A stretch of 64,000 nt of DNA, from positions 744,001 to 808,000 of the forward strand of contig NZ_JAJTWU010000001.1 in assembly GCF_021353265.1 (NCBI RefSeq), read 5' to 3'. Below the pieces are notes generated by a model. That model worked only from the letters and a program-made list of their open reading frames with translations, was not told where the DNA came from and ran no database searches. Below, one piece after another: positions 54,654 to 63,220 of the stretch (positions are counted from its first letter, which is position 1; each line of letters opens with the position of its first letter). Position numbers and translations under genes: made by a program. The DNA is from Pelomonas cellulosilytica (GTDB lineage: Bacteria > Pseudomonadota > Gammaproteobacteria > Burkholderiales > Burkholderiaceae_C).

Positions 54654-55427
54654 TCAGACGGCGGTCCAGCCGCCGTCCATCGCCCAGGCCTGGCCGCGTA
54701 CGTTGACCGCGGCGTCCGTGCACAGGAACACCGTCAGCGCGCCCAGTTCCTCAGGCGTCGTGAACTGCAGCGACGGCTGCTTCTCAGCCAGCAGCCTTCG
54801 CTTGGCCTCGTCGTTGTCGACGCCGTCCTTGGCGGCCAGCGCGTCGACCTGCTTCTGCACCAGCGGCGTCAGCACCCAGCCCGGGCAGATCGCGTTGACG
54901 GTCACGCCGGTCGTCGCCGTCTCCAGCGCGACGCTCTTCGTGAAGCCGACGAGGCCGTGCTTGGCCGCGACGTAGGCCGATTTCTGCGCAGACGCGACGA
55001 GCCCGTGCGCCGACGCGATGTTGATGATGCGGCCCCATCCCTTGGCCAGCATGCCGGGCAGCGCGAGCCGCGTCGTGTGGAAGGCCGAGGTCAGGTTGAT
55101 CGCGATGATCGCGTCCCACTTCTCGACGGGAAATTCCTGCACCGGCGCGACATGCTGGATGCCGGCGTTGTTGACGAGGATGTCAATGCCGCCGAACTCA
55201 GCGTCCGCGTAGGTCTGCATGGCCGCGATGTCGGCCGGCTTGCTCATGTCGGCGCCGTGGTAACCCACCTTGACGCCCAGGGCGGCCACTTGCGCCTTGG
55301 GGCCGTCGACGTCGCCAAAGCCGTTGAGGATGACGTTCGCGCCTTCCCGCGCGAGCGTCAGCGCGATACCCAGGCCGATGCCACTGGTGGACCCTGTGAC
55401 GAGGGCGGTCTTGCCTTTCAGATTCAT
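54654..55427 (-). CDS. bdhA: D-3-hydroxybutyrate dehydrogenase
   Basis: A 257-residue short-chain dehydrogenase matching bacterial 3-hydroxybutyrate dehydrogenases. It oxidises D-3-hydroxybutyrate (from PHB) to acetoacetate with NAD+. Cofactor loop TGSTSGIGLGIA, NNAGIQHVAPVQEFPVEKWD (typical of BdhA), Ser in INIASAHGLVASAQKSAYVAAKHG with the catalytic Tyr and Lys, ICPGWVLTPLVQKQ, and the WAMDGGWTA ending. ATG 55427 has AAGGAG nine bases upstream. It is divergent from the hydrolase gene at 55482. Confidence 0.92.
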   Translation of the reverse strand: MNLKGKTALVTGSTSGIGLGIALTLAREGANVILNGFGDVDGPKAQVAALGVKVGYHGADMSKPADIAAMQTYADAEFGGIDILVNNAGIQHVAPVQEFPVEKWDAIIAINLTSAFHTTRLALPGMLAKGWGRIINIASAHGLVASAQKSAYVAAKHGLVGFTKSVALETATTGVTVNAICPGWVLTPLVQKQVDALAAKDGVDNDEAKRRLLAEKQPSLQFTTPEELGALTVFLCTDAAVNVRGQAWAMDGGWTAV

Positions 55428-55481
55428 GGGAGGCTCCTTGCTGCTTGCTACGATGAATTCCGATCACGACGAGACCCCATC

Positions 55482-56363
55482 ATGACTCAACCCCGGCTCG
55501 ATTTTGTGCAGTGCATCACCGCGACCGGCCTGCACCGCATGGCCTATTGGGAATGGGCCGGGCCGGCGCCCGACGCGCCGGTACTCGTCTGTGTCCACGG
55601 ACTGACGCGGCAGGGACGGGATTTCGATTCGCTGGCCCGCGCGATGAGCCGTCACTACCGCGTCGTCTGCCCGGACGTCGTCGGTCGTGGCCGGTCGGAC
55701 TGGCTACGCCAGCCGGGCGGCTACCAGATCCCCACCTACGTGGCCGACATGGTGACGCTGCTCGCCCGGTTGGACGTGGCGCAGGTGGACTGGGTCGGCA
55801 CGTCGATGGGCGGCCTCATCGGGCTGGGCCTGGCCTCACTGCCGGCGCCCGAAGGCACGCCGCCGCTGATCCGCCGGCTCGTGCTGAACGACGTGGGCCC
55901 GGCCATCCGCTTCGAGGCGCTGCAGCGTATCGGCGGCTACCTCGGCAAGATGCAGCGCTTCGCGTCGCTGGAGGAAGGGGCTGCCTACCTTCGCAGCATT
56001 TCGGCAGGCTTCGGCCCGCACAGCGACGCCGAATGGCTGGTGCTCTCCGCGCCGCAGTTTCAGCAGATTGGCGACGCGTGGCAGATGCGCTACGACCCTG
56101 CCATCGCGCTGCCGTTCTCCGCTGTAACGCCGGAGATCGCCGCGGCCGGCGAGGCCGCGCTGTGGGCGGTCTACGACGCGCTGCGTTGCCCTACGTTGCT
56201 GATCCGCGGCGCGGACAGTGACCTGCTGAGCGCCGATACGGCGCAGGCGATGACACAGCGTGGCCCCGGCGCCCGGCTCGTCGAGCTGCCGGGCATCGGC
56301 CATGCACCGACGCTGACACATGACGACCAGATTGCCATCGTGAGGGACTTTCTCGGTTCATGA
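55482..56363 (+). CDS. Alpha/beta hydrolase
   Basis: A 293-residue cytoplasmic alpha/beta hydrolase. Oxyanion-side motif VCVHGLTRQGRDFDSLARAM, nucleophile elbow GTSMGGLIG with the Ser, acid residue near IRGADSDLLS, and the His in PGIGHAPTL complete a normal triad. It is about the size of esterases and proline-iminopeptidase-like enzymes; substrate unknown. Start ATG 55482. The stop overlaps the relA start (ATGA), so it is translated together with relA. It is divergent from bdhA, with a gap of 54 bases that must hold both promoters. Confidence 0.85.
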   Translation: MTQPRLDFVQCITATGLHRMAYWEWAGPAPDAPVLVCVHGLTRQGRDFDSLARAMSRHYRVVCPDVVGRGRSDWLRQPGGYQIPTYVADMVTLLARLDVAQVDWVGTSMGGLIGLGLASLPAPEGTPPLIRRLVLNDVGPAIRFEALQRIGGYLGKMQRFASLEEGAAYLRSISAGFGPHSDAEWLVLSAPQFQQIGDAWQMRYDPAIALPFSAVTPEIAAAGEAALWAVYDALRCPTLLIRGADSDLLSADTAQAMTQRGPGARLVELPGIGHAPTLTHDDQIAIVRDFLGS

Positions 56364-58609
56364 AGACAGGTTCGTTGCCTGAAGGCGTCGCAACGGCGCC
56401 GATCGTGGCCTTGCTGGACAACAGCACCGGTCACTCGAATGCCGAGGTGGCCCGCGCCAGGGCCTTCGCCGAGCCGCTGCTGGGCGGCGAGCTGCTGGAC
56501 ACCGGCGAGAACGCGCTGGCGCATGCCGATGGAGTCGTGGCCATCCTGCTGGCCATCGGCGCCGCGCAGGAACTGCAGGCGGCGGCCTACCTCGTCTATG
56601 CGGCGGATTTCCTGAACAAGCCGGAGGAGGTCGTCGCCAAGGCCTTCGGCGACAGTCATGCCAGCCTCGTCATGCACACGCGCAAGCTCGTGCAGATGCA
56701 GCGCGCCGCGCGGGCCGCCAAGGTCAGCACCGACCAGCGCGCCGAGCAGACCGAGCGCGTGCGCAAGATGCTGCTTGCCTTCTCCAGGGACTTGCGCGTC
56801 GTGCTGCTGCGGCTGGCGTCGCGGCTGCAGACGCTGCGCTGGTACGCCGCGAGCAAGCGCGACTGCCCGCCGGAGCTGGCGGCCGAGTCCGCGGCCGTGT
56901 TCGCGCCGCTAGCGAACCGGCTGGGCATCTGGCAGATCAAGTGGGAGCTGGAGGACCTGGCGTTCCGCTTCCGCGACCCGGCGGCCTACAAGGCGCTGGC
57001 CAGGTCGCTGCAGGAAAAGCGCGTCGAGCGCGAGCAGCGCATCGAGGCGGCGAAGGCGGCCCTGCAGGCGGACCTGCACGCGCTGGGCATTGCCGCTGAA
57101 GTGCAGGGCCGCCCCAAGCATCTCTACAGCATCCACAAGAAGATGCAGGGCAAGGCGCTGTCGCTGGACCGCGTCTTCGACCTGCGCGCGCTGCGCGTCA
57201 TCGTCGCAACGGTGGCCGACTGCTACGCCGTGCTGGCGCGGCTGCACGAGGTCTACACGCCGGTGCCGGGCGAGTTCGACGACTACATCGCCAAGCCCAA
57301 GCCCAACGGCTACCAGTCGCTGCACACCGTCGTCATCGCCGCGGACGGGCAGGCGATGGAGGTGCAGATCCGCACGCGCGAGATGCACGAGCATGCCGAG
57401 CACGGCGTCGCCGCGCACTGGGCCTACAAGGAGGCCGGCGCGCGCGGCTACGCGGGCGTGACTGCCGCAGGCGAGTTCGAGGAGCAGGTCGCCCGTGCCC
57501 GCAAGGCGGTGCTCAACCAGCTGCTGGCGTGGGAGCGCGACGCCGTGCAGGGCGAGGGCGGCGCGCTGTTCGACGACCGCATCTACGTCTTCACGCCGCA
57601 GGCCACCATCGTCGAGCTGGCCGCCGGCGCGACGCCGGTGGACTTCGCCTACGCGGTGCACACCGACCTCGGCCACCGTTGCCGCGGTGCGCGCATCGAC
57701 GGGCAGATGCTGCCGTTGAACACGCCGCTGCACAGCGGCCAGACGGTCGAGATCATCGCGGCCAAGGAGGGTGGCCCGTCGCTGGACTGGCTCAACCCCG
57801 AACTGGGCTACCTGCAGAGCCAGCGCTCCAAGGCCAAGGTGCGCGCCTGGTTCAACGCGCTGCAGCAGGCGCAGACCATCGCCAAGGGCCGCGAGCTCGT
57901 CGAGAAGCTGCTGCAGCGCGAGGGCAGGACAGCGCTGAAGCTCGACGAGCTGGCCGCGCGGCTGGGCTTCAAGGGTGCCGATGCGTTGTTCGAGGTCGTC
58001 GGCAAGGACGAGTACTCGCTGCGCAACATCGAGGTGCTGTTGCGTCCGCCCGAACCGATCGCCGACGAAGACGAGCTGCTGGCGCAGCGTCACACGCGCA
58101 GTGCGACGGCCGCGGGCAAGGGCGGCGTGCTGGTGGTGGGCATCGACTCGCTGCTGACGACGCTGTCGCGCTGCTGCCGGCCGGCGCCGCCGGACGCCAT
58201 TCAGGGCTTCGTCACGCGCGGCAAGGGCGTGGCCATCCACCGCACGGACTGCAGCAACCTCGCCGAGATGAAGCGCCGCTCGCCCGAGCGCGTCATTGCC
58301 GTCACCTGGGGAGGCGCCGAAGGTGCGGGCAAGAACGCGCCGGTCTATCCCGTCGACGTGCTCGTCGAAGCCAGCGATCGGCAGGGCCTGCTGCGCGACG
58401 TGCTCGAAATCTTTGCCAAGGAGAAGATGAACGTCGTTGCGGTCAACACGCAATCGTTGCAGGCCGGCGCCGCGGCCCGGCCGCGCACGGGCGGCGGCGA
58501 CACGGCGTGGATGAGCTTCACGCTGGAGCTTGCTGATGCGTCCAAGCTCGCAAAGGTGCTGCGCGACCTGTGCGCCATTTCCGGCGTGCGTTCGGCGCGG
58601 CGGAAGTGA
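56360..58609 (+). CDS. relA: GTP pyrophosphokinase RelA
   Basis: A 749-residue Rel/Spo protein. The N-terminal hydrolase-like region lacks the HD metal site (AAYLVYAADFLN where SpoT has an HDxxED box), so it should not degrade ppGpp. The synthetase domain (~230-400) has KHLYSIHKKMQGK and the EFDDYIAKPKPNGYQSLHT loop (~305), of the acidic ExDD type that marks monofunctional RelA. TGS (FTPQATIVELAAGATPVDFAYAVHTDLG), zinc-finger (LSRCCRPAPPD) and ACT domains follow. It makes (p)ppGpp when ribosomes stall. The ATG overlaps the hydrolase stop by four bases. Confidence 0.95.
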   Translation: MKTGSLPEGVATAPIVALLDNSTGHSNAEVARARAFAEPLLGGELLDTGENALAHADGVVAILLAIGAAQELQAAAYLVYAADFLNKPEEVVAKAFGDSHASLVMHTRKLVQMQRAARAAKVSTDQRAEQTERVRKMLLAFSRDLRVVLLRLASRLQTLRWYAASKRDCPPELAAESAAVFAPLANRLGIWQIKWELEDLAFRFRDPAAYKALARSLQEKRVEREQRIEAAKAALQADLHALGIAAEVQGRPKHLYSIHKKMQGKALSLDRVFDLRALRVIVATVADCYAVLARLHEVYTPVPGEFDDYIAKPKPNGYQSLHTVVIAADGQAMEVQIRTREMHEHAEHGVAAHWAYKEAGARGYAGVTAAGEFEEQVARARKAVLNQLLAWERDAVQGEGGALFDDRIYVFTPQATIVELAAGATPVDFAYAVHTDLGHRCRGARIDGQMLPLNTPLHSGQTVEIIAAKEGGPSLDWLNPELGYLQSQRSKAKVRAWFNALQQAQTIAKGRELVEKLLQREGRTALKLDELAARLGFKGADALFEVVGKDEYSLRNIEVLLRPPEPIADEDELLAQRHTRSATAAGKGGVLVVGIDSLLTTLSRCCRPAPPDAIQGFVTRGKGVAIHRTDCSNLAEMKRRSPERVIAVTWGGAEGAGKNAPVYPVDVLVEASDRQGLLRDVLEIFAKEKMNVVAVNTQSLQAGAAARPRTGGGDTAWMSFTLELADASKLAKVLRDLCAISGVRSARRK

Positions 58610-58655
58610 GTTTGTCCGACACCTCGAAAAAGCATGCTATAGTGCGTAGCTCTTC

Positions 58656-58732
58656 AGGCGCGTAGCTCAGCTGGTTAGAGCACCACCTTGACATGGTGGG
58701 GGTCGTTGGTTCGAGTCCAATCGCGCCTACCA
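58656..58732 (+). tRNA. tRNA-Val (GAC)
   Basis: A 77-base cloverleaf with encoded CCA. Acceptor arms AGGCGCG and CGCGCCT pair fully; D loop GCTCAGCTGGTTAGAGC; anticodon stem CCACC/GGTGG with loop TTGACAT gives anticodon GAC (Val); T arm GGTTCGAGTCC. A TATAGT -10-like box lies upstream near 58638. A strong terminator follows. Confidence 0.95.
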
Positions 58733-58748
58733 AATTCTGAAGAAATCG

Positions 58749-58783
58749 AAGCCCGACACGGATGATTCCGTGTCGGGCTTTTT
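58749..58783 (+). terminator. Rho-independent terminator of tRNA-Val
   Basis: AAGCCCGACACGGA and its exact complement TCCGTGTCGGGCTT are separated by TGAT and followed by a run of T. This is a 14-pair perfect hairpin, 17 bases after the tRNA. Confidence 0.93.
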
Positions 58784-58865
58784 GTTTGCTCTCGCGATCG
58801 GTCCCGCCGAAGCACGCGGAGCATGCGGTCTCGCGAAAGTAGCCAGCCGTCGCTGCGCAGCGGTC

Positions 58866-59342
58866 ATGGTGGCACCCACGGGCATTTCGCCCAGTTCAAC
58901 TTCGACATCGCACGCATTCAGAATGCTGCCCGGCAGCTTCAGTGCCTACGGACGCGTCTCCGGCCAGGGTCCCCGCAGCAACCTCGATGCCTCCGCGAAA
59001 TACGGCATCGGCGGCTTCCTGGGTGCGCGCGGCTACCCGATGGGCGAGGGCAACGGCGACAACGCCTGGCTGTCACAGGCTGAACTTCGCGCGCATGTGG
59101 GCGGCGGTGGCTCGGTGTTCGCGGACGCCGGCCGCGCCTGGACGAACGCCCGCCCCTGGGACGCAGGCTCGTCGCCGCGCCGCAGCATTGCCTCGGCCGG
59201 GCTGGGCCTGCGGTGGCTGAGCGGCGGCTGGACACTGAAGTCCACACTGGCCGGTCGCGTGCGCGGCGGGCCTGCGCGCTCCGAAAGCCGTGATCGCGAC
59301 CCGCTGCTTTTCGTGTCGCTGAGCCGTCGCTTCGAGAAGTAG
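58866..59342 (+). pseudogene. Fragment of a TpsB (ShlB/FhaC-type) transporter gene
   Basis: The C-terminal ~160 residues of a two-partner-secretion outer-membrane barrel: GQGPRSNLDASAKYGIGGF, GARGYPMGEGNGDNAWLSQAELR, VFADAGRAWTNARPW, SIASAGLGLRWL and LFVSLSRRFEK ending in Lys after the usual aromatic-rich strand. Before that, HGHFAQFNFDIARIQ is readable in another frame; one extra A near 58921 accounts for the shift. Signal peptide, POTRA domains and most of the barrel are missing. It begins less than 100 bases after the tRNA-Val terminator. No partner exoprotein gene is present. Confidence 0.75.
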
Positions 59343-59382
59343 GCGCGCCTGCGCGCCCGGCATCTGCCCACCGCCTACCTTT

Positions 59383-59607
59383 TCAAGCGGGCGGTACCTC
59401 GCGAGCCGGCACTGACGCATCTGCCGGGCCGTCGGTCTGGCGCGCATCCAGCCCCCAGGACTGCCAGTCGTCGCCGAAGAGTTCCGAGGGATGGGGTGTC
59501 GCGATGCTGCCGTTGCCGCATTGCAGCGCGTCGGCGTTGCAGTAGCGGTCACAGCCCCAGCAGATGCGCTCGGGATGGGCGGGCTTGATGGGGAACTTCT
59601 TCGTCAT
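59383..59607 (-). CDS. DUF3079 family protein
   Basis: A 74-residue cytoplasmic protein of the DUF3079 family. The pattern FPIKPAHPERICWGCDRYCNADALQCGNG with four cysteines (CWGCDRYC ... QC) followed by TPHPSELFGDDWQSWGLD is highly typical. The cysteines suggest a metal-binding knuckle. Function unknown. Its ATG overlaps the stop of the NnrS-like gene (ATGA), so it is the last gene of the three-gene unit that begins at 61095, and shares its NsrR/FNR-type control by inference. Confidence 0.85.
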   Translation of the reverse strand: MTKKFPIKPAHPERICWGCDRYCNADALQCGNGSIATPHPSELFGDDWQSWGLDARQTDGPADASVPAREVPPA

Positions 59608-60737
59608 GCCGGTTGGCGCGGGTCGGCGCGTGTGATGTCGGAGGAGCCGTGCAGGCGTCGCCATGCGAAGGCCGAGCCCGCCACGGTGGCGCCGAATACG
59701 GCGATTGCGATCGCATTGCCGGCCGCGCCGGCCTGGAACGATCGGGCATCGACATGCCCGGCGCCGAGTCGGACGGCCAGGGAGCCGTGAAGCAGTGCGA
59801 GCGGCACGTAGTAGTACCCGCCGAAGAGAACCTTGACGCGGGCGACCGCCGGCAGGATGACCGGTGCGTGGCCCAGCATCATGCTGAAGACGAAGCCGAG
59901 CGCCAGCGCGTGAAGCGCCACGTCCTGCCATGTGCCGCCCAGCGCCGTCGCCGCCCAGGCCACGCCGGCGACGAAGAGCCAGGCATAGCCCAGCAGCAGG
60001 CACAGTGCCATGTAGCGGCTTAGGCCGGCGGCCCGCACGGTGCGGCGCGCGATATCGAAGCGGATCAGCCAGCATGCCAGCGCCGACAACGACAGGCCGT
60101 ACAGCAGCCCGCCCACCGGTGCCGACACCGCGCTCGCCAACCCACTGAGCAGCAGGGCGGAAAGCACGGCGTACAGGGTCATGGAGGCGCCGGGCTGCCG
60201 CCGCATCAGGCGTGTCATTTCCAGCCGCTCGGCGGCGATGGTGAGCACCAGGAAGGCGAACCACAGCGGCATGATGGCCCCGGATTCCGGAGCCACGCCA
60301 TGCCACAGGCTGCCAGCACACCAGGCGAGTGCGGCGGTGAGCAGCAATGCGGTGTGCGGCGCCGGCTGGCGCCTGACCACGACGACGTTGACGGCGACGA
60401 AGGCCAGCGAGGCCGTCGCCCCCATCTGCGCGGCCAACCCGGCCCAGCCTGCGAGCCACGCGATGCCGCCCAGCGCGGAGACGACGGGGCCGATGAAACC
60501 GGCCGTGTGCCTGAGCGCTACGGCGCGCTCGATGCCGATCACCGTGCCCATGAAGGCGCTGATCATCAGGAACGCGTGCCCGCCCACGGCGGCCGTTGCC
60601 CGGCCGCTGGTGGCCGGCAGCAGGCCTGCGCGCATCAGCCCGCCCCACAGCCCGGCGGCCAGGCATACCATCACAGGCAGCGCGATCGCCAGGCGCACCA
60701 GAACGCGTTGGGTGGGATGCCGCGCTGGGCTGCGCAT
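59604..60737 (-). CDS. Polytopic membrane protein, NnrS-like
   Basis: A 377-residue protein with eleven to twelve hydrophobic helices. Conserved His-containing segments, GGHAFLMISAFMGTVIGIERAVAL near the start and HALALGFVFSMMLGHAPVILPAV in the second half, resemble the NnrS family and related membrane proteins of denitrification clusters, where such His residues may bind heme. The canonical NnrS WHAHEML opening is absent, so this is a relative rather than a sure NnrS. Upstream NsrR-like and FNR-like sites support a role in nitric-oxide or low-oxygen stress. Start ATG 60737, 16 bases after the Fe-S factor gene. Confidence 0.6.
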   Translation of the reverse strand: MRSPARHPTQRVLVRLAIALPVMVCLAAGLWGGLMRAGLLPATSGRATAAVGGHAFLMISAFMGTVIGIERAVALRHTAGFIGPVVSALGGIAWLAGWAGLAAQMGATASLAFVAVNVVVVRRQPAPHTALLLTAALAWCAGSLWHGVAPESGAIMPLWFAFLVLTIAAERLEMTRLMRRQPGASMTLYAVLSALLLSGLASAVSAPVGGLLYGLSLSALACWLIRFDIARRTVRAAGLSRYMALCLLLGYAWLFVAGVAWAATALGGTWQDVALHALALGFVFSMMLGHAPVILPAVARVKVLFGGYYYVPLALLHGSLAVRLGAGHVDARSFQAGAAGNAIAIAVFGATVAGSAFAWRRLHGSSDITRADPRQPA

Positions 60738-60753
60738 GTCGGGTCCCCTCGGC

Positions 60754-61095
60754 TCACCAGCCCATGAAGGCCTTGGCCCGGGCGCTCATGAGATCGGTCG
60801 TCCAGGGCGGCTCCCAGACAAGCTCCACGTCGATGGCCGTCTCGGCCGGCACGACCTTGTCCATCTCGCGACCCACGTCGTCCATGATGACGTCCACCAC
60901 GGGGCAGGCGGCGGACGTCATCGTCAGCCGCACACGCAGCCTGTCGGACGTCACGTCCACGCCGTAGACCAGCCCCACGTCGACGATGCTCATCGCGACT
61001 TCCGGATCCACCACGCGGCGCAGGCCGTGCAGGATCGGGGCGTAGAGGTCGTCCGGCCCGGTGAACGGGTAGGGAGGCTTGTCCGGGGACGTCAT
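60754..61095 (-). CDS. MIP18-family Fe-S cluster assembly factor (SufT/PaaD-like)
   Basis: A 113-residue protein with one MIP18 (DUF59) domain: RRVVDPEVAMSIVDVGLVYGVDV, then LTMTSAACPVVDVIMDDVGREM with the conserved reactive Cys, and VELVWEPPWTTDLMSARAKAFMGW. Such proteins help mature or repair [4Fe-4S] proteins. I chose ATG 61095; a TTG four codons upstream would fall inside the putative NsrR site. It leads the unit with the NnrS-like and DUF3079 genes. Fe-S repair after NO damage is an attractive but inferred role. Confidence 0.85.
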   Translation of the reverse strand: MTSPDKPPYPFTGPDDLYAPILHGLRRVVDPEVAMSIVDVGLVYGVDVTSDRLRVRLTMTSAACPVVDVIMDDVGREMDKVVPAETAIDVELVWEPPWTTDLMSARAKAFMGW

Positions 61096-61106
61096 GGCTT
61101 GCTTCA

Positions 61107-61129
61107 AAGATGCATTTGTGTTGCATCAA
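61107..61129 (-). promoter_or_regulatory. Putative NsrR operator
   Basis: The perfect inverted repeat GATGCA-N7-TGCATC is flanked so that the left half reads AAGATGCATTT, matching the remembered NsrR half-site fully. It would cover the transcription start (about 61122) of the unit beginning at 61095, fitting repression relieved by nitric oxide. Confidence 0.65.
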
Positions 61130-61155
61130 TGCTAGGCCGCTGCGTTGGGTGGCGG

Positions 61156-61169
61156 TTGACCTTGGTCAA
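61156..61169 (-). promoter_or_regulatory. FNR/Dnr-type site with class II promoter
   Basis: TTGACCTTGGTCAA is a perfect TTGAC-N4-GTCAA palindrome of the CRP/FNR family. On the minus strand a -10-like TAGCAT lies at 61134-61129, so the site is centred about 41 bases before the expected start, the class II activator position. Confidence 0.6.
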
Positions 61170-61428
61170 GGACAGGTTGAAGAACCCGGGCGCCCGCCTT
61201 GCGGTTGGTTCTCTTTCGAATTGGCAATTGGCAGGCCCAGTTTCCCTGCAGCCTTTGACGTTTGCGTCAGATTTCACGCAAATCGCAATTGGGTAATTTG
61301 ACTGCCGCAACGGCGCGAAGCATCGGGCCGTCGATGGAGTAACAACGGGGGTTTCTGGCGGGATTTCCCCGCACTGCCGATCGGTATGTCGTGGATATCA
61401 TCGGTGAATCTGCCCCCCGTGCTTTCCG

Positions 61429-63207
61429 GTGCCTGTGCGGCCGCTCCAGGCCGATGTGAGTGGCTGGAAGGTATTCAGCCTGCGACGTATGCGTGAATCG
61501 ATTCTCTTGTTTGTGCGCGCAAATCGTCGTCACCTAGTCGATTTGGCGGTCGCGAGCCTGCTCGTCAATGCGCTGGTATTGACGTTGCCGCTGTTTTCCA
61601 TGCTCGTGTATGACAAAGCCGTCGGCAACGAGCTGCATGAAACCCTCTGGGCGCTGTCCATCGGCATGGGCCTGCTGTTTGCGCTGGAACTGGTGTTGAG
61701 GTTGTCACGGGTGCTGCTGGTGGAACATGCCGGCGCGCGCTGGGACATGCACCTTGACGAGCGCCTGCTGCGCGGGGTGCTGGCCACGCCGGCGTCCAAA
61801 CCCCTGCAGGTGGGCACGCTGCTGTCGCGCTACCGCGAGCTTGGCGCTACGCGCGACGTATTGTCCGCGCAGTTCCTGCTGCCGCTGGCCGACGTGCCGT
61901 TCGCGCTGCTGTTCGCCATCGTGCTTGCCGTCATCGCTGGGCCGCTCGTGCTGATCCCGATCGGCGTCGGCCTGGCACTGCTGGGCGCCGGTGGCGTGCT
62001 GCAGGCGGCCGCAGCGCGGCGCTCGCGCGTGGCCTCCCAGGCGGCCAGCACCAAGCTGAGCTGGCTGGTCGACGTACTGCTGGCGCGTGAGAGCGTCATG
62101 TCGGCGGCGGCCGCGCGCGTGGCCGAGCGGGGGCTGCGAGAACCGTCGGCCACCGCCGCCCGTGCCGGGTCGCGCGCCCGGGTCTGGCAGCAGGTCAGCC
62201 AGCAGCTGTTGCCGGTCGGCATGTCGGCCTGCACGGTGCTCACGCTGGTGGCCGGTGTCTACCGCATCGAGGCCCAGGCGCTGAGCGTCGGCGGGCTCAT
62301 CTCTACGACGATGCTGGGCGGCCGGCTCGTCAGCTCGATCTGCATGTTCGCGCCGGTCATGCTGCGCTGGCAGGAGTTCATGCGCGCGCTGCGCGACATG
62401 GCTCAGACCGTCGCGCTGGACGCCGCCACGTTGCCGGACCGCGATACCGGCGGTCCGCTCGGTGCCGCGGCGGCCGAAGGCGTGAGGCTGGCTGGTGTCG
62501 GCTTCGCCTACCCGGACAAGCCAGCAGTGCTGTCGGACGTGACGGTCACGCTGAAACCCGGCGAGATGGTCGCCGTCGTCGGCAGTTCGGGCGCCGGCAA
62601 GTCGACGCTGCTGCGACTGCTCGCGGGTCACCTGGTGCCGACGTCGGGTCAGTTCGCGCTCGGCGGTCGCGTCGTCAGCGACGACCTGACCCGCCGCTGG
62701 CTGGCCGGTGCCGTGGCATACAAGCCGCAGGAGCCGGGCTTCCTGGCCGGGCGGCTGCAGGACATCGTGGCGCCCGGCGAAGACGGCGCCCGCGAGGCTG
62801 AACTGCTGCGCGCACTGCGCGTCGCCGGCCTCGGCCCTCAGCTGGACCGCGGCGAGCTGGGCCTGAACACCGAGCTGGGCTCCAACGGCGCAGGGCTGTC
62901 GGGCGGCCAGCGGCAGATGCTGGCGCTGGCGCGCGTACTGCACCAGAGCTCCGACCTGCTGTTGCTCGACGAACCCACGCTGGGCCTGGACCGCCAGGCA
63001 CAGGAAGGCCTCATCGCCGCGCTGCCGGGCTGGAAAGACGGGTGCTGCGTCGTCGTCGCGACGCACAGCGCAGAACTGATCCAGGTCTGCGATCGCGTGC
63101 TTGTGCTCGACCGCGGCCGCGTTGTGGCGGATGCGCCGCCGCAGCGTCTGCTGGCCCCCGGCGCGGTGACCCCCCGGACGCCCGCGCCGCGCACGACCAC
63201 CGTCTGA
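61429..63207 (+). CDS. Type I secretion ABC transporter (ATPase/permease)
   Basis: A ~592-residue half-transporter of the PrtD/LapB type without a C39 peptidase domain. Six helices (~35-310; LVLTLPLFSMLVYDKAVGNELHETLWAL is typical) precede an ATPase (~355-580) with Walker A GSSGAGKST, signature LSGGQRQ, Walker B LLLLDEP and H-loop ATHSAEL. Starts at GTG 61429, GTG 61456 and ATG 61489 are all in frame and none has a good ribosome binding site. A TolC-family gene follows 13 bases downstream. The substrate, likely an RTX or adhesin protein, and the HlyD-type adaptor are outside the window. Confidence 0.85.
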   Translation: MPVRPLQADVSGWKVFSLRRMRESILLFVRANRRHLVDLAVASLLVNALVLTLPLFSMLVYDKAVGNELHETLWALSIGMGLLFALELVLRLSRVLLVEHAGARWDMHLDERLLRGVLATPASKPLQVGTLLSRYRELGATRDVLSAQFLLPLADVPFALLFAIVLAVIAGPLVLIPIGVGLALLGAGGVLQAAAARRSRVASQAASTKLSWLVDVLLARESVMSAAAARVAERGLREPSATAARAGSRARVWQQVSQQLLPVGMSACTVLTLVAGVYRIEAQALSVGGLISTTMLGGRLVSSICMFAPVMLRWQEFMRALRDMAQTVALDAATLPDRDTGGPLGAAAAEGVRLAGVGFAYPDKPAVLSDVTVTLKPGEMVAVVGSSGAGKSTLLRLLAGHLVPTSGQFALGGRVVSDDLTRRWLAGAVAYKPQEPGFLAGRLQDIVAPGEDGAREAELLRALRVAGLGPQLDRGELGLNTELGSNGAGLSGGQRQMLALARVLHQSSDLLLLDEPTLGLDRQAQEGLIAALPGWKDGCCVVVATHSAELIQVCDRVLVLDRGRVVADAPPQRLLAPGAVTPRTPAPRTTTV

Positions 63208-63220
63208 AGGAATGCGACCG

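Noticed and set aside
56909-58453. 514-codon open frame on the minus strand
   Set aside because: Antisense to relA, with the same shadow composition.
61156-61169. TTGACCTTGGTCAA as a -35 element for the ABC transporter
   Set aside because: It is a perfect palindrome placed well for the minus-strand promoter and is about 260 bases from the ABC start, with no matching -10 on the plus strand.
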